64,000 bases of DNA from Acorus gramineus. Taxonomy: Eukaryota > Streptophyta > Magnoliopsida > Acorales > Acoraceae. The position numbers and the translations under genes are program-made. Under the pieces are notes generated by a model that saw nothing but the letters and a program-made list of their open reading frames with translations, did not search any database and was not told where the DNA came from. How positions within the stretch are numbered: the first letter of the stretch is position 1; the number at the start of each line of letters is the position of its first letter. The stretch covers positions 6,501,813 through 6,565,812 of the forward strand of contig CM060852.1 in the NCBI GenBank assembly GCA_030737835.1, in the 5' to 3' direction. Shown here piece by piece: positions 39,302 through 49,900 of the stretch.

Positions 39302-42300
39302 ATGTGGAGGCATAAACACTCGTTGAGGAGTGTAGTGAGGACTCCTGATGGGCGTTTGGTTCCTCGTGGTCCAGCTAGTCGTTTGCCGAGGACGAGCATG
39401 GAAGATCCTATCATGCTGGACGCAGACATTGTAAGTAAATCCTCTACATTTAGCCTTCATGTGGGTTTGGTGTGAGGTTTAGAGTTTAGGTTATTTGTTT
39501 GGAATTTGTCAATGTGGATATTGTTGAATTTGTTAATATATGCTTAGTTTTACATTGTTTTGTATGTTAATTGTTATGCATTGATTTTCTGTGTACATTC
39601 TGTATGCTTAGTGATAATGTTTATGTAAAATGTTATTCATTGGTTTGTGTGTGTAGATTGTGTAGGTTTAGTTATATGGTGTATGTAAAATATTATTCAT
39701 TGATGTGTGTAGATTATGCAGGCTAAGTTATACTTTGTGGGTAAATTGTAATGCATTAATGTGTGTGTAGATTATGCATATTTAGTTATACTTTGTGGGT
39801 AAATTGTAATGCATTAATATTTGTGTGGATTATGTAGCATTGCTATGTTTAAGAAGATGTTATGGTGTTTTGTATTGCAGTTAGAAGAGGACAGCCATGT
39901 TGATGTAATGTTTAGATATGGAGGGTTTTGGAAGATTGATAAACCCTCTGGAAAAAGAACATATAGGTTAGGTAGACAGAAAAAAGTCAAGATAGATAAG
40001 TATTGCTATAACATGGATGATATACTTGGGGATGTTGAAAAGTTCATGCAGTCTGGTCCACATGATCATATGATCTTGTCATACAAGTTCCCAGATGTAG
40101 ATCAATATGCATTACTTGATTCTGATGCTGATTTGATGAGAATGTTTATTATTCATAAAAAAAGTAAAAAAATAGATGTTTACATAACATTGGAGAAGAA
40201 TGTGGGAGGTTATGATGTTTTACCTACACCAGAGGAGAATGAAGGACATAAAAGAGTGGCAGAGGATGGTTCAGATAGTAGTGATCATGGGGATGACAGT
40301 GACAGTAGCAGGGGAGATTGTAATCCCAATGTGTTTGAGGATGCAGTATTGGAGGATGCAATGGCTGATGCTGATGATGAGCCATTGCAGGGGGCAGATG
40401 AAATAGAAGTTAGTGAGGGGGGTGAGATGCAGAGGGAGAAGGGAAAAGAAATTCAAAATGAAATGGGTAATAGGCATGCAGAGATCAGGGGAGACAGACA
40501 CACAGATCTTGGGGATGTTGGGCAGACAGATCTTGGGGATGATAGAGAGACAGAAGTATTGGTAGATGTAGAAGATGGCCATGGGAATGTGTGCAGTGAG
40601 TCAAGCTATCATGAATTGTATAGCTCTGACACTGCACAGTTTGTGACAGAAAATGATGTTTCAGCTGATCACCATGATGTAGAGGATCCCATCATGAATG
40701 TAGGGATCACATTCCACAGCATAGGGGCTTTTAGGGATGCACTGAGGCAGCATGCTATTAGGAAGGAGTTTTCATTAAAATATTTGAGAAGTGAGCCATC
40801 CAGAGTGACAGCCAAGTGTGCAGAAAATGACTGTCCTTGGAGGATTCATGCATCTGTTTTGCATGACAAGGTGACTTTTCAGATCAAAACCCTAAACCCC
40901 ACACACACATGTTCCTCTATGAACAGAAAGGGTACTAGTATGGCATCAGCTGAGTGGATTTCAAATAAAATAGTTGACTGGCTAAGGCATGAGGGTGATA
41001 TTCCCATTTCACAAATTAAGAAAAGGTTGCAGAGAACTTATGGACTTGATAATGTCCCGTATCATAGGTATTGGAGGGGAAAAGATAAAGGAAATTTTAA
41101 GATTTGGGGATCCTATGAAGATCTATATGCATTGGTGCCTTCACTGAGAGCTGAATTGTTGAAACGAAACGAGGGCAGTGTTGTTCATTACACAGTTGAT
41201 GATATAGATCATTCTTTTGAGAGGTTCTTTGTATGCTTCAAGGCTTGTAGCTCAGGGTTCATTAGTGGTTGCAGGCCATTCATAGGCCTTGATGGATGTC
41301 ATTTAAAGAGTAAGTACTTGGGTTCACTGTTGGCAGCAACTGCAATGGATGGGAACAATGGATTGTTTCCTGTGGCTTATGCAATTGTGGAGGGGGAGAA
41401 TAGTGGTAGCTGGCAGTGGTTCTTGGAGTACCTCCATGAGGCTATTGGACATGCAGAAGGCCTTGTATTTATGTCTGATAGATGCAAAGGCCTTGATGAT
41501 GCAGTGAAGGTTGTATTCCCAAGGGCAGAACATAGAGCATGCATGAGACATTTATACAAAAATTTTAAAAGAAAATATCCTGGAGAATACTTGGAGAGAT
41601 TGGTTTGGTCAGTTGCTAGGGCATATACACCACAGTGGCATGCAGAGCATATGAGACAAATTGAGGCAGTTTCAAAAGATGCATACCATTATTTGCTGTC
41701 TGAAAAGGATCATGCATGGAGCAGGGCAATGTTTGGAGAAACTGCAAGATGCCACTACCTCACCAACAATATGTCAGAGTCATTCAATTCTTTTGTTGGA
41801 GATGCAAGATTCAAGCCAATAATTTATTGCATTGATGCTATCAGACAGAAGTTAATGAAAACAATGCATACTAGGAGACTGAAAGCTCAAAAATGGACAG
41901 GTTGGTTGTGTTAAATCTTATTAACATTCTTTAATTGTTAACTGTGTAACTTTTTCATGAATAAGTGTTATTTGTTACTCATTTGGACAGGGACTATTGT
42001 TCCAGAAGTTCAAAAACAATTGAATGAGCTAAGCAAGGGTAATGGCATGTATGATGTCCATAGATCCACTGATGTGAGGGCTGAGGTTGATGGACCTGAA
42101 GGGAGGTTTGATGTGAGGCTGAATGAGAGAAAATGCAGCTGCAGGCAGTGGCAGATAACAGGCATACCTTGCAAGCATGCTGCTGCAGTTATTTCAACAA
42201 TCAGAGGTGTGAAATGGGAAGATTTTGTGGACATCCATTACACAATTGACAGGTACACATAGGATCACACATGTGAATAGAAAATATTCCTTTAGGTGTA

Positions 42301-43098
42301 TGATTCTAATAAACATTTCATTTGTATTGACAGGTACAAGGCAGCTTATGCCTTAGACATTTCACCATTACCAGACAAATCAATGTGGGAGATAGTTGAT
42401 CTGACATACACTGTTATACCACCAAAATGCACAAGACCACCTGGTAGGCCAAAAAAGAAAAGGATTAGGCCTTTTGATGAAGAGACCAGTGGAAGCTCAA
42501 CAGTGAAGAAGGTTCATAAGTGCAGAAGGTGTGGACAAGTTGGTCATCATCAGAGTACATGTAAAAATCCAATCACAACCACTGAAGAACAATCTGCTGA
42601 AGCCTCAAGGTAGAAAGACTAGTTATACATGTTTATACTTCTGATAAAGAGACCACTTTACACTACTAATGTGAACTTTGATTTTACTTATGCAGTTCTC
42701 AAAAAAGACCACCAGGAAGGCCAGCAAAGAGGCATGTCAGAGGACCTCTTTCAGTTGGTAGAGGGATTTCAATCAGAGGTGAGAAATCTTACATTATTTA
42801 TTATGTGTCTAAAATTTACTCAAAAGTATTCACTACTAATATGGCATACTCATGTTTTATATGCTCAGGTCATGGAAGAGGATCAGTTGCAGTTCAAAAT
42901 GAACCAGGACCATCGACAACAAATTTAGATTCAATTACAGGAGGTCAAAGTAACACTCGTAGAGGCTTATATGCACCATCTAATTATTCAACCAGAGGAA
43001 CTAGTAGATGGTCACTGGGATTGAGGGGAAAGACACAGATTCCAAGAAGAGGAGGATCAGGCAGTGAGTGGTTCAGTAGGGGTGGGACATCTATGTAA
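39302..43098 (+). CDS. MURA-type Mutator transposase (six exons, 999 residues)
   Basis: Proposed exons 39302-39430, 39881-41900, 41991-42252, 42334-42609, 42696-42778 and 42869-43098 total 3,000 nt with matching phases and GT-AG borders. Order of parts: a PB1-like N-terminal region (HVDVMFRYGGFWKIDKPSGK, about residues 48-160); an acidic Asp/Glu-rich spacer (about 175-285); the Mutator DNA-binding domain (VGITFHSIGAFRDALRQHA to TLNPTHTCSS); the MULE DDE domain with candidate catalytic D514 (FIGLDGCH), D576 (MSDRCKG), the C-x-x-H pair in ACMRHL, and E676 (NNMSESFN); a SWIM finger (CSCRQWQITGIPCKHA); a CCHC knuckle (CRRCGQVGHHQSTC); and a Gly/Arg/Ser tail. It would cut and rejoin the element's TIRs in the nucleus. 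The start was chosen as the first ATG after the left TIR that joins in phase to exon 2; the short first exon is the least certain part. Confidence 0.88.
39597..39838 (+). repeat. Diverged tandem repeats in transposase intron 1
   Basis: Four to five imperfect units of about 57-60 bp of type GTGTGTAGATTATGCAGG, TTTAGTTATACTTTGTGGG, TAAATTGTAATGCATTAAT fill the 3' half of intron 1 (39431-39880). Non-coding. Confidence 0.7.
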
Positions 43099-43269
43099 AA
43101 GAAACAATGTCTTTGTTAGTTATGTGTGTTTAATGGACCTGAAGGTCTGTATGTGTGTGTAAACAAAACAAGCTGTTGTATTCAGTGTTTATTATGTTTG
43201 TTTGAACAAAAGGCTGTTTTTATGTGATGTTATGGATCAATTATTATCTGATGCTCTGTTTTGATGTGT

Positions 43270-43476
43270 TGTGTTGCCATATATGAGTGAAGTAAATGTC
43301 CAGATATCTATTTTAATGTGTTGCCATATATGAATGAAGTGAATGTCCAGATATCTGTTGCCATATATGAATGAAGTGAATGTCCAGATATCTGTTTTAA
43401 TGTGTTGCCATATATGAATGAAGTGAATGTCCATATATTTGTTGCCATATATGTTGAAAGTTAATGTCCAGATGTT
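43270..43476 (+). repeat. Tandem array between the two convergent MULE genes
   Basis: Five units beginning TTGCCATATATGAATGAAG and running through GAATGTCCAGATATCTG; unit lengths alternate between about 47 and 37 bp, the longer ones with an extra TTTTAATGTG. It lies just past the transposase stop, where the two genes' 3' ends meet. Confidence 0.85.
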
Positions 43477-43788
43477 AACTTTTCTAAAATGTGACAGTTC
43501 AAAAGAGCTGATGTTGCAGAACCTATTCACTGTCTAAGCAATTCATCATTATTAGGGGTTTGCATCTTAGACTCCCATGTCTAACACCATATGTAGCAGT
43601 TGTTAAGACGCCAGTATGGATTCTCATACTTTATCAAAACAAAGAACAGCCAGACCTCAAAGAAATATCAAAGCAATATTCACACACAAAATCAGCCATA
43701 TATTATAGAACATGGAAATTTACATACATATACATGCTTATTGCATGATAAACAAAATATTCATCTCATTTCAAAATAGGTGACTCGA

Positions 43789-44263
43789 CTACTTCACAAA
43801 TAACACTACAATCAGTAAGAGCCCTATAATGAATAGGCACAACCAAATCTGTCTACGCATTTCATCAATCTTCTTTTCCATCATGTTTCGCATTACATCG
43901 AACTTCTCATCCATTTTTTCTTCAAATTTATTGATTTGTTGTTTCAACGCACATGTTCCTGGATCAAATTCATCAACCCAGCAAAAGAAATTGCAATCTT
44001 CTGAGGTCTGCAACATGTAAATAAATCAGATTAAAATGAAACTCGCTACGAACCCTAGTCAAACACATTCAGACAGCATAAACATTGCACCCAAATTAAA
44101 CACAAACCCACAGAGAACCTACCCTCCATTGTCGACACCTGTAGAATTTTCTCCCTTTGCTAACTTCTCTATTAGATGTCAACACTATACTGGATGACCC
44201 GCATCGACAATTGGGGTTACGAATGGCACGGATAGAAGAAGATGATTGAGCAGCTTCACTCAT
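43789..44263 (-). CDS. MULE-borne GRF zinc finger / coiled-coil / membrane-anchor protein
   Basis: Two minus-strand exons, 44263-44123 and 44007-43789, join in phase (TGG AGG|ACC TCA) across a GT-AG intron and give 119 residues. Residues about 18-60 form a GRF-type zinc finger: NPNCRCGSSS, then GRKFYRCRQWRTSEDCNFFC, then WVDE, with C19, C21, C43 and C52 as likely ligands. An amphipathic charged helix follows (KQQINKFEEKMDEKFDVMRN, then KKIDEMRRQ), likely a coiled coil. The last 20 residues are a hydrophobic tail (IWLCLFIIGLLLIVVLFVK), a probable tail anchor. Small plant proteins of this build (At4g04775-like, from memory) are common and uncharacterised. Transcription would start near the right TIR, converging on the transposase, the layout of mudrA/mudrB in maize MuDR, although this protein is not recognisably MURB. 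Role in transposition is unknown. Confidence 0.75.
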
Positions 44264-44328
44264 CTTTGTTGGACTGGAGGTTGAAGATGACTTATACAGG
44301 CTGTTGCTTCGGGGTGTTAGATGGCATC

Positions 44329-44431
44329 CGTTGGAGCAGTGGTGAATGTTGGAGCAGCGAAGAAATCCGTTGGAGCAGCGAAGAAAGCCGTTGGAGCAGC
44401 GAAGAAAGCCGTTGGAGCAATGGTGAACGTT
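44329..44431. repeat. 21-bp tandem repeat near the right TIR of the MULE
   Basis: About five copies of CGTTGGAGCAGCGAAGAAAGC with small changes lie between the GRF gene's start codon and the right TIR, in that gene's presumed 5' leader. Confidence 0.8.
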
Positions 44432-44787
44432 GTCTGGAGGTTGAAGAAGGGTTATATAGGCATCAGGGGTATGGATGCAATTTCTTAAAGCCCCAACGGT
44501 CTTAAAGGGCAATTTAGACATTTTTCTACGACTTAACGGCGTTAGACGAATATTCTCAGAAATTTTCACTCCCATCTGACAGAACTTAACCGGAGGGGCA
44601 TAGTTGAAACACAAAAGAAGTTTCTAGGGGTATAGATGAAATTAGCTTTTTTATGGGGGTATAACGCAAAAATAGGCATTTTCCAGGGGTATAGATGCAA
44701 AATTCCCTATCTTTTATTATCATATATATTCTTTAAAAAAAAAAAACTAAAATTGCGTATCATCCAAGAGAGTATGCTGCTCTCTAT

Positions 44788-45530
44788 CGGGGACCTTTAT
44801 TTCAACCCTTTATGTTATTCAACCCACCCCTTTAAACTAAAAATCTTTTTTTTTTTTTTTTTTAATGGGGAGGAACCCACCCCGATGTATAACTCACAAT
44901 CTCATTCTCACGTTGACGTTCGCCGCCTGTGGGAGGAAGAGACATCGGTGTTCAACGTCAAAAGACACGGGTCGATCCTGGTGGAAGAGCTTCACATCCA
45001 TCGCGTCTCCGCCACACCATCCGTCGCGGTGCTGAAGAGGATCGGCGAGGAGGCGTCGCTCGTGAGGTGCCGGAGGATGATTGGGACGGCAATGGACGGA
45101 TTGCTTCGACGAGTTCAAGGTGATGACGATGGGATCGTCGTTCCTTCCTGGACCGGACCGATTGAGGTGATGTTTGGTTTCTATTGATGGGGGAGCGGGG
45201 GATGGAGAGGACGAGGGAGGGGGCGGAAGAGACGCGGCGAGGAGGACGGAGTGGGTGAGGAGGGTGGCGACGTCGGATCTGGAGCGGATGATGATGGGAG
45301 GGGAAGGATTGAGGAGAGTCAGAGGGGGTGGCGGTGATGCGACGGAGGTGGAGTGGAAGGAGGACTCGGGGTCGGAGCGGAAGGTGCGCCGCAGTTGAGG
45401 AGGTAGTTGTCGACTTGTCGGGGGCGTGGATTGTGAGTTCTTAGGGTTTGCTCCCCATAAAAAAAAAAAAAAAGATTCTCAATTTAAAAAGGTAGCGTGA
45501 ATAACATAAGTGGTGGAAATAAAGCCCCCC
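44788..45530. mobile_element. Pack-MULE-like element carrying a GC-rich gene fragment, unit 2 only
   Basis: 743 bp flanked by CTCTCTAT (44780-44787 and 45531-45538; 9 bp if one mismatch is allowed). Unit 1 has the intact site at about 15171-15179. Ends are inverted: GGGGACCTTTATTTCAACCC on the left, and GGGGGGCTTTATTTCCACCA as reverse complement of the right; both continue into CTTTATGTTATTCA-like or ACTTATGTTATTCA-like sequence. The interior, about 44890-45430, is far richer in G+C than anything around it and reads openly in several frames (RHGSILVEELHIHRVSATPS in one), which suggests a captured host exon. I cannot identify the parent gene and do not call a product. Confidence 0.65.
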
Positions 45531-46139
45531 CTCTCTATTTGGTTGTTTCCAGTCAAATCAAACAGCAAAAAATGGAATAAAATGTCATTGTACCCTTTAT
45601 TCCACCATTATCCAGGGATGAAAATGTATTGAGTTATATTGATAATACATCCTGATCTGATTTGAGTTTCATAATTTTTAAATTCATATTGACACGTTGC
45701 AATGTTCAAGTCCCATTTAGGTTTATCATATTTGATGGATATACCTAAACTCATTTCAAGATGTGTAGGATATATTATATTCACAGACAATGTATAAGGG
45801 CTTAATTCTCATCAATTAATGTATCCTTTGAAAAAAATAGAGATAAGAAATATTCTCGTTTCCGCTATCAAAGTGAGAGAGAGAGAGAGAGGGGGGGGGG
45901 GGGAGAGAGGGGAAGACGTTGATAATCTCACTTCCATTGACCAGTAACCACCCATAGCAGATCACACCGTTCACTAAATTACTTCACAAAGAATCAAAGA
46001 TGAAGTGTACGACTGAAGGCAAGGGTGACAATATCAATCACTTCTTTATCAAAACAAAATCATCACGAATCAGACGGCCAGGATACCCTGAATTTATCGT
46101 GACGCGAGATCCGACCGTTCAGTGGCATATCACGTAAAA

Positions 46140-46426
46140 AAGGCTGTCCGTTTTCTCGAACGCAATTACGTGACGTCAGAAAATCGTCCCTGTCCAAACA
46201 AAAACAAAAAAAGAACAGCTGTCGGTGCTCGAGATTCCCATCTGCAAAGTCTTAGCCGGCTCGTGCGGGCCCCACCCAAACTCACTCCTCTACTTATCAT
46301 ATCGGAAAACCTGATTTGCTGATCACCCTTACTGTGCTTATCGTCTCTTCGATAAGCAGAGCGTCCTATCATCTGCTACAATGTCTGAACTCCTTATAAA
46401 TGCTGCTTTCGTCTCTCAGCTTTTCT

Positions 46427-46459
<33 letters not shown>

Positions 46460-46460
46460 C
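46140..46460 (+). promoter_or_regulatory. TPL copy 2 core promoter: bZIP site, GATA inverted repeat, TATA box
   Basis: TTACGTGACGTCAG at about 46166-46179 is unchanged from copy 1. GTGCTTATCG (46334-46343) and CGATAAGCAG (46350-46359) keep the inverted repeat with one terminal mismatch. TTATAAAT is at 46394-46401, followed by a longer CT microsatellite than in copy 1. Homology with copy 1 extends upstream only to about 45850. Confidence 0.65.
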
Positions 46461-46932
46461 AAGGCCGAGATTTGTTTTTATTAATAATAAAAATCTGTTT
46501 TTTTTAAGAGACGGTGCAGATCGACCGATCGTCCTCGAATTGATGATACCCATCTTTCCGTTTCTGAAGGTTTTCGTGCTTCGCTGGTTGGAAAACGTGC
46601 TCTGCTTCGGGCTTGTTCAGGTAATCTCACTCTCCTCCCCTTTTTGAGAATCTTTTCCTCTTCGAAGAAGTCTGTCTTTTGCTTTTGCTTTTGCTTTTGC
46701 CTTCCGTGAGACCTCGGAAACCCCCCCCCCCCCCTCTTTCGAAGCCTCAACTTCCAAACCCTAGGTCCCTAGCCAAAAACGCCTCGGATTTTGGTTTCGA
46801 TCCTTTCAAAAGGAGGTCTCTTTTTGGCGATTCGTTTCGATTGATTGCTTGTTCTCGCGATGTTGGAGGGCGCGGAGTCCGAGATGGGACGTTGACGAGG
46901 TTTGTTGAGGCGGTGTATACGGCGGGCGCACC

Positions 46933-49900
46933 ATGTCTTCTCTCAGTAGGGAACTGGTGTTCTTGATTCTGCAGTTCCTCGATGAAGAGAAGTTTAAGGA
47001 GACGGTCCACAAGTAAGTTTTTGATTTTCAAAAAAAAAAAAAAAAAAAATTTGGGTGCAAAATTGGGATTTGTTGAGCTTCAATTTTGATGTGTGTGTGA
47101 GGTGTCCCTTTATAGGCTGGAGCAGGAGTCGGGATTCTACTTTAACATGAAGTATTTCGAAGATGAGGTCCACAATGGGAACTGGGATGAGGTCGAACGG
47201 TACCTTTCAGGCTTCACGAAGGTTGATGACAACCGCTATTCGATGAAGATCTTCTTTGAGATCCGGAAGCAGAAGTATCTTGAAGCCTTGGACAAGTGGG
47301 GCTTTACATCTTTTCCTTTCAAAGCTTTTGGTGTTCCTAGCCCCTTTTGTTAAAATGATGGTGTGTTCTTTTTTTGTAGGCATGACCGGGGTAAGGGTGT
47401 GGAGATCCTTGTGAAGGATTTGAAAGTGTTTTCGTCATTCAATGAGGAGCTGTTCAAGGAAATCACACAGCTTTTGACATTGGAGAATTTTAGGTGTGTT
47501 AATGAGTTGTTATTTCTTTTTTTGTCCGTTCATTATTATTTTTTTCTTGGTGGCTTGACCAAGGGGAGATTGTTTTTTATATGGTTTCCTAGGGAGAATG
47601 AACAGTTGTCCAAGTATGGGGATACAAAGTCGGCAAGAGCAATAATGTTGGTTGAGCTCAAGAAGCTGATTGAAGCGAACCCTCTTTTCCGTGACAAGTT
47701 GCAGTTCCCAAGCCTCAAAAGTTCTAGGTTACGGACCCTTATCAATCAAAGGTATTGTTTATTTTTTTTGAGGTCGAGAATTTAGTACACAACTTTTTGC
47801 GTATTGAAATCATTGTGACCAGTTAAAGTCTTCATGTAGGCAGTCCATTCTGTGTGCATAAAGTCAAGTCAATCATATGAAACAATAGCTCGGACCATTC
47901 CTTCATATTTTGGTTAAAAAAATTGTATTTTCCAACTATGTGGTTCCACTGGCGGATGATGAACTCCCACTGCTTATACTCTTGTGCTGCTTACATTAGC
48001 CTAGTTGAGATAACTCCCATCTTTTTCTCACTTTGTAGCCCCTTAAGATCTGACAACATGAATCAAGTTCAAAATTATATCACTACTAAATGCAATGGGC
48101 ATATGACCACTTTGTACCTTATAGCACAAATAATACCACGAGTAGTGCCTCTACTTGTATTTGTCATGAAATAATTTCCAGATAATTTTAATTTATGAAA
48201 AAAGCAATTCTTTTGTACTGTCTACTTGAATTCTATGCTAAGGAGATTAGTTCCTAGGTGCCAGAAAAGAATATTTGGAGGTGGGACAAATTGGTGAGTT
48301 CCTGGTGCATTCTCTGGAGGCTTGTTAGTGGTGGCGGCAATAAATGTGATCGTATGAAACTAGTTTGGCGGAGACATGGTCTCGGACCCAATGTTACCGT
48401 CTTTCTTTCTATATAGTTTGAGCGTTAGTTCAATTATTGACAACTTACCTAACAAAAAGGCTTGTTTTTTGGCCAGAGATTAGTGTATCTCTTTGCTTGT
48501 GTAACGGGGAAAATGAATCCGTTGGCCACCTCTTTGTTATCTGCATGTCTTTGTGTGTGTTTGAGAGAATGCATAATATTTGAGAGGGCCCAAGCTCCAT
48601 GGAAGGACCCAACACTGGTTTTATGTTTGTTCATGGGGTGGAATCCAATTCGATCAATTGTAATGACATATTAGCGTAGCATATAGGGATCGAAATGAAT
48701 ACATATGTTATTCTGATATTCGTATCTCCATGTATTTGAAAACAATATGGATATTGGAACTGATAAAATATATTTATATCTGTATTTGTTTTTTGGAGAA
48801 AAAAAAAAAACAGATGACAGTACTGAGTCCTAGACCCCAGTATCCTTTATTTTTGGGCCATATCTTTTTTGTTTATTGTTTCTTGATCTTGTAATTGGGC
48901 GTTTTCTTCTCTTTGATAAAATTGGGATAGGATGCCTACCGTTTTTAACCAAAAAAAGGTTGGAACAATGAATTATATAGCCTTTTGGCTGTTTCACATA
49001 GTCGAATATAGGAGAAACTGCTTTCTTTAGAAAGCACTTTGTGTTATAATCAGCCACAATATTTGCTTCAGAAAAAAAGCAGCCACAATATGAATTTTGG
49101 TTGTTTCGAGGGTGGGTTGAAGCTACAAGTATGTGTAGTGCCTGATATAGACTCGAGAAACCAGAGTTACCTTTGGTCTGGGCACCACTTGTGATTGCTT
49201 TAGCATGAATATACATGGTGGAAAGAATCTTTTCTATGTCATCGCATGCTTATAGTTATTATTAACTTATTATCTATAGCTTGAACAAATTTGTAAGGGT
49301 GTTTAACTAGTAATCAAAATGTTTTTTTGGTTGACAAAAAAATAACTTGTTTGTATTGGAATATTTCATCCAGAATATTTTGAAGAATGTCTAAATGTGT
49401 ATCCTGTTTCGTTCAATTGGCAGCTTAAATTGGCAGCACCAGCTATGTAAAAACCCTCGACCTAACCCAGATATAAAAACCCTCTTCATTGATCATTCAT
49501 GTGGTCAACCGAATGGTGCTCGAGCTCCGTCGCCTGCAAACAATCCCCTACTTGGATCAATGACAAAGCCCGGTGGGTTTCCTCCAATAGGATTGCATGC
49601 GGTAACTGAGCCAACCCTTCATCGATCCAATTGATTTTATTTCACCAATGCTCATGGGCTGATTGTTTGGATTTATTTTCTGCAGCCTTTTCAGTCTGCA
49701 CCAGCTCCTGCCCCAACTCCTCTGGCTGGATGGATGGCTAATCCATCTACTATAACTCATCCATCAGTTTCTGGAGGACCTATAGGACTTGGTGTTCCTA
49801 CGAATCCAAGTACAAGTTTATGTTAATTTATAGTGCTCCCAAAACTTTTGTTCTATATTGGTGGTATCTTAAGTTGTCGGATATGTTGTTTGATTTTATT

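Larger units (their letters stand above)
38893..44707 (+). mobile_element. Complete Mutator-like element (MULE) with 117-bp TIRs
   Basis: 5,815 bp flanked by the perfect 9-bp duplication TATCTTTTA (38884-38892 and 44708-44716), the Mutator hallmark. TIRs at 38893-39009 and 44591-44707 begin GGGAATTTTGCATCTATACC and differ at one position by my reading. It carries a six-exon transposase gene on the + strand and a two-exon GRF zinc-finger gene on the minus strand, convergent, with a tandem array between them. Near-identical TIRs, a perfect target duplication and open genes indicate a recent, possibly autonomous insertion. The superfamily call is firm; present activity is inferred. Confidence 0.93.

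Noticed and set aside
44242-44505. Plus-strand open frame rich in WSSEE repeats
   Set aside because: It results from the 21-bp tandem repeat and runs antisense to the better supported GRF zinc-finger gene.
46747-47031. Minus-strand open frame over the first TPL exon (also at 16932-17354)
   Set aside because: It is the antisense shadow of a conserved leader and exon; no splice or domain evidence.
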